From positions 1 through 64,000 of the forward strand of contig CAYMTA010000002.1 in NCBI GenBank assembly GCA_964393275.1: 64,000 nucleotides of DNA. Direction: 5' to 3'. The translations under genes were made by a program, and so were the position numbers. The notes below the pieces were generated by a model, which was not told the origin of the DNA, ran no database searches, and worked only from the letters and a program-made list of their open reading frames with translations. Source of the stretch: SLRI01 sp964393275 (GTDB taxonomy: Bacteria; Pseudomonadota; Alphaproteobacteria; Geminicoccales; Geminicoccaceae). Positions 36,686-45,475 of this stretch are shown piece by piece (position 1 is the stretch's first letter; every line of letters begins with the position of its first letter).

Positions 36686-36910
36686 CGTGGTCCCGATCCG
36701 TCCGCCCTTCGGCGGGGTCTGCTTCGACGCTGTTGCAGGATGCCAACAAATCGCTTCGTTGTCGCGGGGCCAGTGGGGGCGCCGCGACGCCGGCCTTGCC
36801 AGCGCCGCGACCAAGAGCCTAGGAATCGACAGGAGTGCTGCGACCATTCGCCGACCGGGACCGTCGGTCATGGCTGCGGCTCCGCCTTCGGAGAGAACGG
36901 GAGACGGACC

Positions 36911-38275
36911 TTGAAGCAAGCGAGTCCGGCCTTGGCCGCGCGCGGTGTCGTACTGGTCGCCGTGCTGCTGGGCCTGGGCGGGCTCGGCGGCGGTGCCGCG
37001 TGGGGCGAGGATCTCCACGAAGCCCTGACCGCCGCCTATCTGAACAACCCGAGGCTCGCCTCCGGGCGGGCCCAGCTGCGGGCGACGGACGAGCTGGTGC
37101 CGCAGGCGCTGGCCGCCGGCCGGCCGCGGATCTTCCTCGACGGCACCGTCGACGGGGTCACCTCCGATTCCGATGCCGCCGAGCGCGACGAGCGCATAGG
37201 CCGGGGCGTCAACCTGTCGCTGCGCCAGCCCCTCTATGCCGGCGGCGGGATCGAGGCCGGCATCCGCCAGGCCGAGAACCAGGTCCGCGCCGAGCGGGCC
37301 TTCCTCCTTTCGACCCAGCAGAGCGTGCTTCTGGATTCGGTCGACGCCTACACGGCGACCTGGCGCGATCGCGCCGTTCTCGAGCTCGCGCGCACCAACG
37401 AGCTGCGCCTCAGGCGGCAGCTCGAGGCGACCCGCGACCGGTTCGAGGTGGGCGAGGTGGCGCGCACCGACGTCGCCCAGGCCGAGGCCCGCCTCGCCCG
37501 CGCGCGCTCGGACATCGAGGTCGCCACGGCCGATCTCGCCGCCTCCACCGCGGCCTATCGCGACATCATCGGCATCGATCCGGGCGTGCTGGTCGAGCCG
37601 CAACCCTTGGCCAGGCTGCCGAGCAGCGAGCCGGAGGCCCAGGCGATGGCGGCCGCCAATCCGGATATCACGACGGCGAGCTTCAACCTGCAGGCCGCCC
37701 GGGAAGGCGTCGATGTGGCCTTCGCCGACATCCTGCCGAGCCTGACGCTGACCGGCGATCTCGCCTACGAGCAGCAGCCGAACCAGGTTCTGGACCGGCA
37801 GGACGAAGCGAGGATCGGCCTCAATCTCTCGGTGCCGCTGTTCCAGGGCGGCGCCGACTACTCGAGGGTGCGACAGAATCGCCAGCTGGTCAGCGCCCGG
37901 CGCAACGATCTGGAGAACACGCTGCGCGGCGTCCAGCGCTCGGTGACCACGGCCTGGGAGCGCGTGATCGCCGCCCGCGCCGCCATCGAGGCCCTGGAAT
38001 CCGAGGTGCGGGCCAACGGCATCGCCCTCGAGGGCGTGCAGGAGGAGGCCCTGGTCGGCCAGCGCACCGTGCTCGACGTGCTCGACGCCGAGAACGAGCT
38101 GTTCGTCTCGCAGGTCGATCTGGTGCGGGCTCGAAGCGTGCTGGTGCTCGCCACCTACCAGCTCAAGTCCGCGGTGGGCGAGCTCACCGTGGCGCGGCTC
38201 GACCTGCCGGTCGAGCCCTATGACGCCGAGCGTAACTACAACCGCGTGCGCAACCGGCTGTTCGGCCTCGAATAG
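36911..38275 (+). CDS. TolC-family outer-membrane efflux/secretion channel
   Basis: 454 residues from TTG 36911 (GGGAGACGG upstream), with a signal peptide (VVLVAVLLGLGGLGG...AWG). The family repeats are visible: LHEALTAAYLNNPRLAS, the first helical hairpin, and SLRQPLYAGGGIEAGIRQA, mirrored in the second half by LNLSVPLFQGGADYSRVRQN. TolC proteins form trimeric outer-membrane tunnels for type I secretion and drug efflux. No partner ABC or RND genes are near, so it may serve several pumps, as E. coli TolC does. The C-terminus (DAERNYNRVRNRLFGLE) is typical of alphaproteobacterial TolC. Confidence 0.93.
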   Translation: MKQASPALAARGVVLVAVLLGLGGLGGGAAWGEDLHEALTAAYLNNPRLASGRAQLRATDELVPQALAAGRPRIFLDGTVDGVTSDSDAAERDERIGRGVNLSLRQPLYAGGGIEAGIRQAENQVRAERAFLLSTQQSVLLDSVDAYTATWRDRAVLELARTNELRLRRQLEATRDRFEVGEVARTDVAQAEARLARARSDIEVATADLAASTAAYRDIIGIDPGVLVEPQPLARLPSSEPEAQAMAAANPDITTASFNLQAAREGVDVAFADILPSLTLTGDLAYEQQPNQVLDRQDEARIGLNLSVPLFQGGADYSRVRQNRQLVSARRNDLENTLRGVQRSVTTAWERVIAARAAIEALESEVRANGIALEGVQEEALVGQRTVLDVLDAENELFVSQVDLVRARSVLVLATYQLKSAVGELTVARLDLPVEPYDAERNYNRVRNRLFGLE

Positions 38276-38327
38276 CTCCCCGCCCAAACGCGCCGGCCGA
38301 CATCCGGCTCGAAAAAGCATCCTGCGC

Positions 38328-38343
38328 TTAACCTGCCGTTAAC
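38328..38343. promoter_or_regulatory. full CtrA-binding box TTAA-N7-TTAAC
   Basis: TTAACCTGCCGTTAAC matches the CtrA consensus TTAA-N7-TTAAC exactly and lies 97 bp before the ATG of the spore-coat-U gene. At about 70 % GC a chance TTAA-N7-TTAA is expected roughly 0.02 times in 64 kb (0.15 per A or T to the eighth power). It is the only full copy I found here. Confidence 0.75.
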
Positions 38344-38439
38344 GTCGAAAAGCTAGGGTTCCCTTACCTCGAGCGGCGCTGGTGCCGTTCCGGAAACGTC
38401 CGACGCGCCTTCCCGGGCGCCACGAAAAGGGACCCTGCG

Positions 38440-38931
38440 ATGATCTCATCCGGCAATCGCCGCCTCGTCCTCGCCTCAGCGCTCGCCGCCGCCTTCGCCA
38501 TGCCGGCCTTGGCGGACACCGACACCGACGTCCTCACGGTGATGGTGACCGTGCAGGAGGCCTGCGCCATCAGCGGCTCGACCCTCGACTTCGGCACCTA
38601 CACGGGTGGCCAGCAGAACGCGCTGAACGGCCAGGGCCAGATCAGCTACACCGGCTGCGCCGCGGGCACGCTGGTCATCGACTTCGACGGCGGCACCGGC
38701 GGCGATGTCCAGGCCCGCCGCATGGCCAGCAATGCCGGCGGCACGCTCGGCTACCAGCTCTACCGCAATTCCAGCCGCACCCAGGTCTGGGGCACCGGCG
38801 CCAACGCCCAGCAGGTGCAGCTGCTGCAGCCCGGCGCCGGCAGCATCCCGGTCTACGGCAGCATCCCCGGCGGGCAGGCCGCCGCCGCCGGCAGCTACGC
38901 CGACACGGTCAACGTCACCCTGACCTTCTGA
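38440..38931 (+). CDS. spore coat protein U (SCPU) domain secreted protein
   Basis: 163 residues with a signal peptide ending near ALA-DTD (about residue 25). The SCPU fold features are VTVQEACAISGSTLDFGTY, a second cysteine at 73 (Cys42-Cys73 disulfide expected) and the C-terminal strand GSYADTVNVTLTF. SCPU proteins are chaperone-usher-type secreted fibre subunits, first described in Myxococcus and Acinetobacter (Csu pili). Here no chaperone, usher or second SCPU gene flanks it, so it is an orphan. A full CtrA box upstream suggests cell-cycle or motility-linked expression. Fibre formation is inferred from the family. Confidence 0.85.
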   Translation: MISSGNRRLVLASALAAAFAMPALADTDTDVLTVMVTVQEACAISGSTLDFGTYTGGQQNALNGQGQISYTGCAAGTLVIDFDGGTGGDVQARRMASNAGGTLGYQLYRNSSRTQVWGTGANAQQVQLLQPGAGSIPVYGSIPGGQAAAAGSYADTVNVTLTF

Positions 38932-38941
38932 GCCGGAGCGG

Positions 38942-38969
38942 CCGGGCGGGCGGCTGGCGGCCCGCCCGG
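38942..38969. terminator. GC-rich hairpin between convergent genes, probable terminator
   Basis: A perfect 10-bp stem, CCGGGCGGGC / GCCCGCCCGG with an 8-nt loop, immediately after the SCPU stop and before the hydantoinase 3' end. There is no clear T-run, so termination may be Rho-assisted. Confidence 0.5.
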
Positions 38970-38994
38970 TGCGCCTTGCCGAGGCGACCGCCGG

Positions 38995-40455
38995 TCAGGG
39001 CGTCTGCTGGGCGCTCGGCTGGCGGGCGACGGCGTGCGGCCGGGTCAGATCGTTGCGCCTGGCCTGCGCCGCCATGACCGGCGACATCGGCGGCCGCGCC
39101 ACGTGGCGGCCGGCGCCGCGGGTGACGTCGAGCTGGCCGTCTCGCCAGACCACCTTGCCGTTGGCGATGGTGATCGCCGGGAACCCTTCGACCTCGATGC
39201 CCTCGAAGACGTTGACGTCGAGCTTGGAGTGGTGGCTCGCCTGGCGGATGGTGTGCCGCTTCTTCGGGTCCCAGACCACGAGATCGGCATCCGACCCGGC
39301 CCGCACGGCACCCTTGCGCGGGTAGATGTTGAAGATCCTGGCGCAGTTGGTGGAGGTCACCGCCACGAACTCCTCAGGCGTCAGGCGGCCGCCATTGACG
39401 CCGAAATGCCAGAGGATCTTGAGGCGCTCCTCGAGCCCGCCCGTGCCGTTCGGGATCATCGTGAAGTTGTCCCGGCCCTTGGCCTTCTGCTCGGCGAGGA
39501 AGGTGCAGTGGTCGGTCGCCGTGACCTGGAGCTGGCCGTTCATGAGACCGGCCCAGAGCGCATCCTGGTGCTCTTTTCCGCGGAAGGGCGGGCTCATCAC
39601 CCGGGACGCGGCGAAGGCCCAGTCGGGATTGCTATAGACGCTGTCGTCGAGGCAGAGATACTGCGCCAGGGGCTCGCCGAAGACGCGCTGCCCCTCGCTG
39701 CGGGCGCGGGCGATGGCCTCGGCGGTCTCGCGGCAGGAGGTGTGCACAATGTAGAGCGGCACGCCGGTGATCCGGGCCAGCATGATGGCGCGGTTCGCGG
39801 CCTCGGCCTCGACATGCGGCGGGCGCGACAGGGCGTGGCCCTCGGGCCCGGTGATGCCCTGGGCGAGCAGCGCCTGCTGCAGGCGGAAGACCGCCTCGCC
39901 GTTCTCGGCATGGACCAGCGGCAGGGCGCCGAGCTCGCGGCAGCGCGAGAAGCTCTGGAAGAGGATCTCGTCGTCGACCATCAAGGCGCCCTTGTAGGCC
40001 ATGAAGTGCTTGAAGCTGTTGACGCCGCGATCGATGACCTCGGCCATCTGCTGCTCGACCCGCTCCGACCACCAGGTGATCGCCACGTGGAAGCCGTAAT
40101 CCGCCACCGCCTTCGACGCCCACTCGCTCCAGTCGTCGAGCGCCGCCGTCAGGCTCTGCTGCGGCGAGGGGATGCACATGTCGATGATCATGGTGGTGCC
40201 GCCGGCGAGGCCCGAGCAGGTGCCCGAGTAGAAATCCTCGATCGCCACCGTGCCCATGAAGGGCATCTCCATGTGGGTGTGCGGGTCGATGCCGCCCGGC
40301 ATGACCAGCGCGCCGCCGGCGTCGATCACCTCCGCCCCGGTCGGCACCTCGAGCCCGGCGCCCACGGCCCTGATCGTGCCGTCCTCGATCAGGACGTCGG
40401 CGCGCTCGCTCTGGTCGGCATTGACAACGGTTCCACCCTGGATGACGAGGCTCAT
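38995..40455 (-). CDS. dihydropyrimidinase / D-hydantoinase
   Basis: 486 residues of the cyclic amidohydrolase fold. Metal-site features are DPHTHMEMP (His59, His61), the lysine motif SFKHFMAYKGA (carboxylated Lys), LVHAENGE, YIVHTSC and TATDHC. It opens the ring of dihydropyrimidines or 5-substituted hydantoins, in the cytoplasm. The C-terminal 40 residues are an Arg/Pro/Gln-rich tail beyond the usual fold. No transporter or carbamoylase gene is adjacent, so the physiological substrate is not indicated. It converges with the SCPU gene. Confidence 0.93.
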   Translation of the reverse strand: MSLVIQGGTVVNADQSERADVLIEDGTIRAVGAGLEVPTGAEVIDAGGALVMPGGIDPHTHMEMPFMGTVAIEDFYSGTCSGLAGGTTMIIDMCIPSPQQSLTAALDDWSEWASKAVADYGFHVAITWWSERVEQQMAEVIDRGVNSFKHFMAYKGALMVDDEILFQSFSRCRELGALPLVHAENGEAVFRLQQALLAQGITGPEGHALSRPPHVEAEAANRAIMLARITGVPLYIVHTSCRETAEAIARARSEGQRVFGEPLAQYLCLDDSVYSNPDWAFAASRVMSPPFRGKEHQDALWAGLMNGQLQVTATDHCTFLAEQKAKGRDNFTMIPNGTGGLEERLKILWHFGVNGGRLTPEEFVAVTSTNCARIFNIYPRKGAVRAGSDADLVVWDPKKRHTIRQASHHSKLDVNVFEGIEVEGFPAITIANGKVVWRDGQLDVTRGAGRHVARPPMSPVMAAQARRNDLTRPHAVARQPSAQQTP

Positions 40456-40625
40456 GGCGTTCTCCTGCTTGCTTCTTCTGGGCCGGCTCTCGGGCTGACA
40501 GGCTCCCGGGACCAGTCTATGCGCCGGAGCCCGGGACCGAAAGGGCCGATGATCCGGCCGATGACCGGGATGGCGCCGGACCTCGCGGGCGGGCTCGAGC
40601 GGACATGACGGCGGGAAGGATCACG

Positions 40626-41402
40626 ATGCGGCGGGTTGCGGCTTCACTCATCATGGCGATGGCGATCGTCGCCTGCGCCGGCCCGTTTGTCGGCACCGCC
40701 GGAGCCGCCGAGGTGACGGTCTTCGCCGCCGCCAGCCTCAAGAACGCGCTCGACGACGTCGCAAGGGCCTGGCACGAGGCGAGCGGCAACAGCGCCGTCG
40801 TCGCCTATGCCGGCAGCTCGCAGCTCGCCCGGCAGATCGAGCAGGGAGCACCGGCCGATCTCTTCATCTCGGCAAATCCCGACTGGATGGATTATCTCGA
40901 GGAGGCGAAGCTGATCGACCCGGCGTCGCGCAAGGACCTGCTCGGCAACCGGCTCGTGCTCGTGGCGCACGGCCGGGACGCGGCCCCGGTCGCGATCGGC
41001 CCGGGGTTCGATCTGGCCGGTCTTTTGGGCCGGGGCCGGCTGGCCATGGCGATGGTCGATGCCGTGCCGGCCGGCATGTACGGCAAGGCGGCGCTCGAGA
41101 GCCTGGGCGTCTGGACGAGCGTCCGGGACCATGTCGCCCAGGCCGACAACGTGCGCGCGGCGCTCACCCTCGTGGCCCTGGGCGAAGCACCCTACGGCAT
41201 CGTCTACGCCACCGATGCCGCCGCGGCCGACGACGTCACCGTCGTCGGCACGTTTCCCGAGGCGAGCCATCCGCCGATCGTCTATCCGGTCGCGTTGACC
41301 CTGGCGGGCGACACGCCCGAGGCGCGCCAGCTCCTCGCCTTCATCGCCTCGCCCGCGGCCCGTCCCCTCTTCGAGCGGCAGGGATTCACCGTTCTCGATT
41401 GA
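40626..41402 (+). CDS. modA: molybdate ABC transporter substrate-binding protein
   Basis: 258 residues from the ATG at 40626, preferred because GGGAAGG lies 7 nt upstream; an ATG 21 nt earlier lacks one. It has a signal peptide (MAMAIVACAGPFVGTAGAA) and the ModA features VTVFAAASLKNALDDVA, YAGSSQLARQIEQGAPAD, DLFISAN and AVPAGMYGKAALESLG. It binds molybdate or tungstate in the periplasm and hands it to ModBC. modB follows 30 bp later. No ModE-type operator (TATATA palindrome) was seen upstream. Confidence 0.95.
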   Translation: MRRVAASLIMAMAIVACAGPFVGTAGAAEVTVFAAASLKNALDDVARAWHEASGNSAVVAYAGSSQLARQIEQGAPADLFISANPDWMDYLEEAKLIDPASRKDLLGNRLVLVAHGRDAAPVAIGPGFDLAGLLGRGRLAMAMVDAVPAGMYGKAALESLGVWTSVRDHVAQADNVRAALTLVALGEAPYGIVYATDAAAADDVTVVGTFPEASHPPIVYPVALTLAGDTPEARQLLAFIASPAARPLFERQGFTVLD

Positions 41403-41432
41403 CGCGGCCCCGGCTGGCGCTACGCCGGAGGC

Positions 41433-42128
41433 ATGATCGAGCTTTCGCCCGAGGAATGGACCGCCGTCCTCCTGTCGATCCGGGTGGCGAGCTGGGCCAC
41501 CCTGCTCAGCCTGCCCTTCGGCATCCTGGTGGCGGTGCTGCTCGCCCGCGGCCGGTTCTGGGGCCGGGAGCTGCTCAACGGCCTCGTCCATCTGCCGCTG
41601 ATCATGCCGCCGGTCGTCACCGGCTACCTCCTGCTGCTGCTGTTCGGCCGGCGCGGGCCGATCGGCGGCTTCCTGGACGAGACCTTCGGCATCGTCCTCG
41701 CCTTTCGCTGGACCGGTGCGGCGCTGGCCTGCGCCATCATGGCCTTCCCCTTGATGGTCCGCGCCATCCGCCTCGCCGTCGAGGCGGTCGACCCGAAGCT
41801 GGAGCAGGCCGCCGGCACGCTCGGCGCCAACCGGCTCTGGACCTTCCTCGTCGTCACCCTGCCGCTCATCCTGCCGGGCATCATCGCCGGCAGCATCCTC
41901 GCCTTCGCCAAGGCGATGGGCGAGTTCGGCGCCACCATCACCTTCGTCTCCAACATCCCGGGCGAGACCCAGACGATCCCGTCCGCCATCTACGCGCTGA
42001 TCCAGGTGCCGGGCGGCGAGGCCGGAGCGCTTCGCCTGGCCGCCGTCTCGATCGCCATCGCCATGGCGGCCCTCCTCGCCTCGGAGGTCGTGGCCCGGCT
42101 GGTGGCCCGGCGGATCGGCAATCGATGA
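41433..42128 (+). CDS. modB: molybdate ABC transporter permease
   Basis: 231 residues with five to six membrane helices and the permease EAA loop EQAAGTLGANRLWTFLVVTL. ILAFAKAMGEFGATITF (MGEFGAT) is the ModB signature. It forms the inner-membrane channel with ModC. GGAGG lies directly before the ATG. Its TGA overlaps an ATG that starts the first of three mini-ORFs leading to modC (see repeat at 42125). Confidence 0.95.
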   Translation: MIELSPEEWTAVLLSIRVASWATLLSLPFGILVAVLLARGRFWGRELLNGLVHLPLIMPPVVTGYLLLLLFGRRGPIGGFLDETFGIVLAFRWTGAALACAIMAFPLMVRAIRLAVEAVDPKLEQAAGTLGANRLWTFLVVTLPLILPGIIAGSILAFAKAMGEFGATITFVSNIPGETQTIPSAIYALIQVPGGEAGALRLAAVSIAIAMAALLASEVVARLVARRIGNR

Positions 42129-42179
42129 CCAGGGCCTGGCGATGAGCAGGGTCGGGCGATGAGCGGGGTCTGGCGATGA
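42125..42179 (+). repeat. 17-bp tandem array forming three ATGA-coupled six-codon mini-ORFs between modB and modC
   Basis: ATGs occur at 42125, 42142, 42159 and 42176, exactly 17 bp apart. Each of the first three opens a 6-codon frame (MTRAWR, MSRVGR, MSGVWR) whose TGA overlaps the next ATG as ATGA. The first ATG overlaps the modB stop and the last is the modC start. The three downstream units are near-identical (CTGGCGATGAGCAGGGT type); the first is diverged. Confidence 0.9.
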
Positions 42180-43300
42180 GCATCGAGGTCGCCGTCCGCC
42201 ATCGCCTGGGCAGGTTCGCGATCGATGCGGCCTTCTCGGCCGGCGCCGGGCTCACCGCGCTCTTCGGCCGCTCCGGCGCCGGCAAGACGACGCTGGTCAA
42301 TGCCGTGGCCGGGCTGCTGCGACCGGAGCGGGGCCGGGTCACGGTCGAGGGACAGGTGCTGCTCGACACCGCGGCGGGCCGCTTCGTCCCGCCGCACCGG
42401 CGGCGCATCGGCTACGTCTTCCAGGAAGGCCGGCTCTTCCCGCATCTGAACGTCCGCCAGAATCTCGGCTTCGGCCGCTGGTTCACGGGCCGGCGCCACC
42501 GCTTCGGCAGCTTCGCCGACACGGTCGAGCTGCTCGGCATCGGCCACCTCCTGGAGCGGCGGCCGGGCGGGCTCTCGGGGGGCGAGAAGCAGCGCGTGGC
42601 GATCGGCCGGGCCCTTCTGGCGAGCCCGAGGCTCCTCCTCATGGACGAGCCGCTCGCCTCGCTCGACGAGGCGCGCAAGGCCGAGATCCTGCCCTATATC
42701 GAGCGGCTGCGCGACGCGCTCGGCATCCCGATCCTCTATGTCAGCCATTCCGTGCCGGAGATCGCGCGCCTCGCCACCACGGTCGTCGTGCTCGCCGATG
42801 GCCGGGTCGAGCGGAGCGGCCCACCGGCCGAGCTGATGGCCGACCCCGACCTCTTCCCCCTGATGGGCCGCCACGAGGGCGGGGCACTGCTCGCGGCCCG
42901 CGTCGTCGCGCACGACCCCATCGACGAGCTGACCGAGCTTTCGGTCAGCGGCGGCCGGCTCTGGGTGCCGGAGGTCGAGGCACCGCCCGGCACGCAGCTT
43001 CGCCTGCGCATCCGCGCCCGCGACGTCATTCTGGCCAGGGAGCCCCCGGTCGGGCTGAGCGCCCTCAACTGCCTGCCGGCAACGGTCGTCGAGATCGGCC
43101 CGCTCGACCAGCCGATCGTCGACGTCAAGCTGGTCTGCGGCGGCGACTTCATCCTGGCCCGGATCACCCGCCGCTCGCTGCGCCTCCTCGAGCTCGCGCC
43201 CGGCCGGTCGATCCATGCCGTGCTCAAGTCGATCGCCGTCGGCCGCCGCGACATCGGCCGCGCCGAACCCCGCGCCGAAGAGGCCGCCGAGATCGGCTGA
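42176..43300 (+). CDS. modC: molybdate ABC transporter ATP-binding protein with MOBE domain
   Basis: 374 residues. Walker A GRSGAGKTT, Q-loop VFQEGRLFP, ABC signature LSGGEKQRVAIGRAL, Walker B LLLMDEPLASLDE and switch His (VSHSVPE) are all present. The C-terminal region from about 290 (LRLRIRARDVILA...LNCLPATVVEI) is the molybdate-binding MOBE domain, which can feed back on transport. It powers uptake with ModB. The ATG at 42176 is the last of four 17-bp-spaced starts. The C-terminal tail beyond MOBE is acidic. Confidence 0.95.
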   Translation: MSIEVAVRHRLGRFAIDAAFSAGAGLTALFGRSGAGKTTLVNAVAGLLRPERGRVTVEGQVLLDTAAGRFVPPHRRRIGYVFQEGRLFPHLNVRQNLGFGRWFTGRRHRFGSFADTVELLGIGHLLERRPGGLSGGEKQRVAIGRALLASPRLLLMDEPLASLDEARKAEILPYIERLRDALGIPILYVSHSVPEIARLATTVVVLADGRVERSGPPAELMADPDLFPLMGRHEGGALLAARVVAHDPIDELTELSVSGGRLWVPEVEAPPGTQLRLRIRARDVILAREPPVGLSALNCLPATVVEIGPLDQPIVDVKLVCGGDFILARITRRSLRLLELAPGRSIHAVLKSIAVGRRDIGRAEPRAEEAAEIG

Positions 43301-43315
43301 TCGGCCCGCTGCCCC

Positions 43316-45475
43316 TCAATACTTCCCCTGCGCCCGGCGGATCGCCGCCTGCTGCTCGGAGGCTTCGACGGCCTGCTTCAGGGTGTGCACGCCGGCGGCC
43401 TCGAGGAGGTCGAGGAGCTTGAGCAGGGTGTGGCCGGTCGCCAGCGCGTCGCCGAGGGCGGTGTGGCGCTCCTCGCTGGCGATGCGGATGTCGAAGCGCT
43501 CGGCCAGGGCATCGAGGGTCAGGCTCTCCGTGGCGCCGAAGACGGCGGCCCCGAGCAGCACCGTGTCGAGCACGGGGTTGGTGAAGGCGACGCCGGCGGC
43601 GGCCTGCTCCAGGCTCAGGAACTTCATGTCGAAGGCGGCGTTGTGGGCGACCAGCACCGCGTCGCCGACGAAGCGGTGGAAGCGGGGCAGCACCTCGGCG
43701 ATCGGCTCGGCCGTGGCGACCATGGCGTCGGTGATGCCGTGCACCTTGGCGGCGACGCCCGGAATCGCCCGGCCCGGATGGACGAGGCTGTTGAAGACCT
43801 CGCCCCTGAGCAGGCGGCCATTGACGATGCGCACGCCGGCGAGCTGCACGATCTTGTCGCCGCCCGAGGGCTCGAGGCCGGTGGTCTCGGTGTCGAAGAC
43901 GACGAAGGTGAGGGACCTGAGCGGCGCCTCGCCGAGATCGGCCGGCACGCTGCGCCCGAACAGGTCGAAATCGTAGAACTCGGGGCGGGCGGCGAGGCGG
44001 GTCCCGCCGCGCGACCGGCTGTTGTCGACCTCGACCGTGGTCAGGGGCAGGCGGAGCCGGGCGCCGTCATCGCCCATGCGCTCGCACCAGAGATCGGTCT
44101 TGTGGCGGTTGAGCACGTCGCGGCCGGTGATCGCCCCCAGGCCCTCGTCGAGCCGCTCCTCGAGCCAGGCCTCGAGCTCGCGCACCGGCACGGACGCACC
44201 GCTCCAGGCGAGGTCGAGATAGGCCTGGCGCTCCTGCCGCGTCACGGTGAGCCGGAACGTCGTGGTCGCGGCATGGACGGCCGTGCGGTTGAGCAGGCGG
44301 TCGGCGAGATCGACGATGGAAGCGCTGTCGCAATGCAGCCAGACGAGATCGCCGCCGGTCTCGACCTCGAGCGTGCGACCCTCCGAGCGACGCTGGATGA
44401 TCAGGTCGAGCAGGGTTCGAGAGTGCACCTGGGTCATCGGCCAGGCCGAGGAGAGGAGGTCGGAGGAGATCTCGTCGAGCCGGTCGAGCCGCTCGGCCAG
44501 GATCCGGCCATCGGCCTGGAAGACCTCGCGCGCCGCCGCCTTCTCCTCGTCGTCGATCGGCCCGTCCAGGGTCAGGAGGTCGCCGATCATGCCGAGATTG
44601 GCGATGCGCTGGCGCATGTCGCTGGTGACGTCGTGCAGCATGCGGTCGCGCCAGATGCCGGCGGCGAGCTCGTCGGTCACGTCGTCGAAGATGACGACGT
44701 AGCCGACCGGCCGCTCCTCGAGGTCGCCTTCGCCCCCGCTCCCATCAGGGTGCCGGCCGATGGTCAGCGAGACGCGGCCCTTCAGCGTGTAGTTGCCGAG
44801 CCGCGTGGCGCCGATCACGAGGCAGGCGAGGCCGTCCGGATGGTCGACGTGGCGGCCGCTCCTGAACCGGTTGGTGAGCCGGACCAGGGCGTGGCGGAAG
44901 GGCTGGGCGGTGACCACGCCGAAGAACGAGCGGCCGAGGCCGAGATCGCCCGCGACGTGCAGGATCTCGAGGGCGCGCTGGTTGTAGAGCAGGACCTGAT
45001 GCTCGAGATTGCAGATGACGACACCCTCCTGCAGGTCGCGCAGGATGGTGGCGAGCTGCTGCCGCTGCTCCTCGGTCGTGGCGGTGGCTTCGGCGATGGT
45101 CCGGTCGATCTCGCGCCGGGCCTCGGCCAGGGCCGCCGTGAGCTCGCCGATCGCCGGCCCGAGCGGCCCGAGATAGCGGCCGGTGGCCAGGGGCATCGCC
45201 CGCTCGGCGCCGGCGTGGGCCGCGGTCTTGAGATGATTGGCGATGGCGAGCAGCGGGCGGGCGACGTGGTCGTCGAACTTGAGCCAGACCCAGGTCGCGA
45301 GGCCCAGAACGACGGCCGCGGCCGCCCCGCCGAAGAGCACGAAATGGTCGAGCCTGGGCGCCTCGCCCTGGCGGGCGAGCAGCACCATCGCCCCGGCGAT
45401 GGCGGCCGCCCCGCCGAGGCCGATCAGCGCGAAGAAGAGGAAGAAGCGAAGGCGGAGCCCGAGCCGCTCGCTCAA
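43316..45475 (-). CDS. membrane HAMP-PAS-kinase-like protein fused to a DnaQ-type 3'-5' exonuclease
   Basis: 719 residues: two membrane helices (about 10-33 and 44-66), a HAMP-like linker (to 120), a PAS domain (about 140-270), a HisKA-like helix with His281 (MLHDVTSDMRQRIANLGM), a degenerate ATPase-like region (about 350-485) and a DEDDh exonuclease (523-690) with Asp528 and Glu530 (VFDTETTGL), Asp616 (HNAAFD) and His671/Asp676 (HTALGDALAT). No clear ATP-binding N or G boxes are visible, so kinase activity is doubtful. All exonuclease residues are intact. It overlaps the response regulator by ATGA (45472-45475) and ends the DUF4212-actP operon. What the nuclease acts on is unknown. Confidence 0.85.
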   Translation of the reverse strand: MSERLGLRLRFFLFFALIGLGGAAAIAGAMVLLARQGEAPRLDHFVLFGGAAAAVVLGLATWVWLKFDDHVARPLLAIANHLKTAAHAGAERAMPLATGRYLGPLGPAIGELTAALAEARREIDRTIAEATATTEEQRQQLATILRDLQEGVVICNLEHQVLLYNQRALEILHVAGDLGLGRSFFGVVTAQPFRHALVRLTNRFRSGRHVDHPDGLACLVIGATRLGNYTLKGRVSLTIGRHPDGSGGEGDLEERPVGYVVIFDDVTDELAAGIWRDRMLHDVTSDMRQRIANLGMIGDLLTLDGPIDDEEKAAAREVFQADGRILAERLDRLDEISSDLLSSAWPMTQVHSRTLLDLIIQRRSEGRTLEVETGGDLVWLHCDSASIVDLADRLLNRTAVHAATTTFRLTVTRQERQAYLDLAWSGASVPVRELEAWLEERLDEGLGAITGRDVLNRHKTDLWCERMGDDGARLRLPLTTVEVDNSRSRGGTRLAARPEFYDFDLFGRSVPADLGEAPLRSLTFVVFDTETTGLEPSGGDKIVQLAGVRIVNGRLLRGEVFNSLVHPGRAIPGVAAKVHGITDAMVATAEPIAEVLPRFHRFVGDAVLVAHNAAFDMKFLSLEQAAAGVAFTNPVLDTVLLGAAVFGATESLTLDALAERFDIRIASEERHTALGDALATGHTLLKLLDLLEAAGVHTLKQAVEASEQQAAIRRAQGKY

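Noticed and set aside
35492..36910. Open frame on the plus strand running from the coiled-coil gene into tolC
   Set aside because: It is the tolC frame extended backwards across antisense dinB; the signal peptide and ribosome site place the real start at 36911.
36686..36910. LexA operator expected upstream of dinB
   Set aside because: No GTTC-N7-GTTC or GAAC-N7-GAAC was found between dinB and tolC, so SOS control is not supported.
40456..40625. ModE operator upstream of modA
   Set aside because: No TATATA-type inverted repeat is visible in the 170-bp gap.
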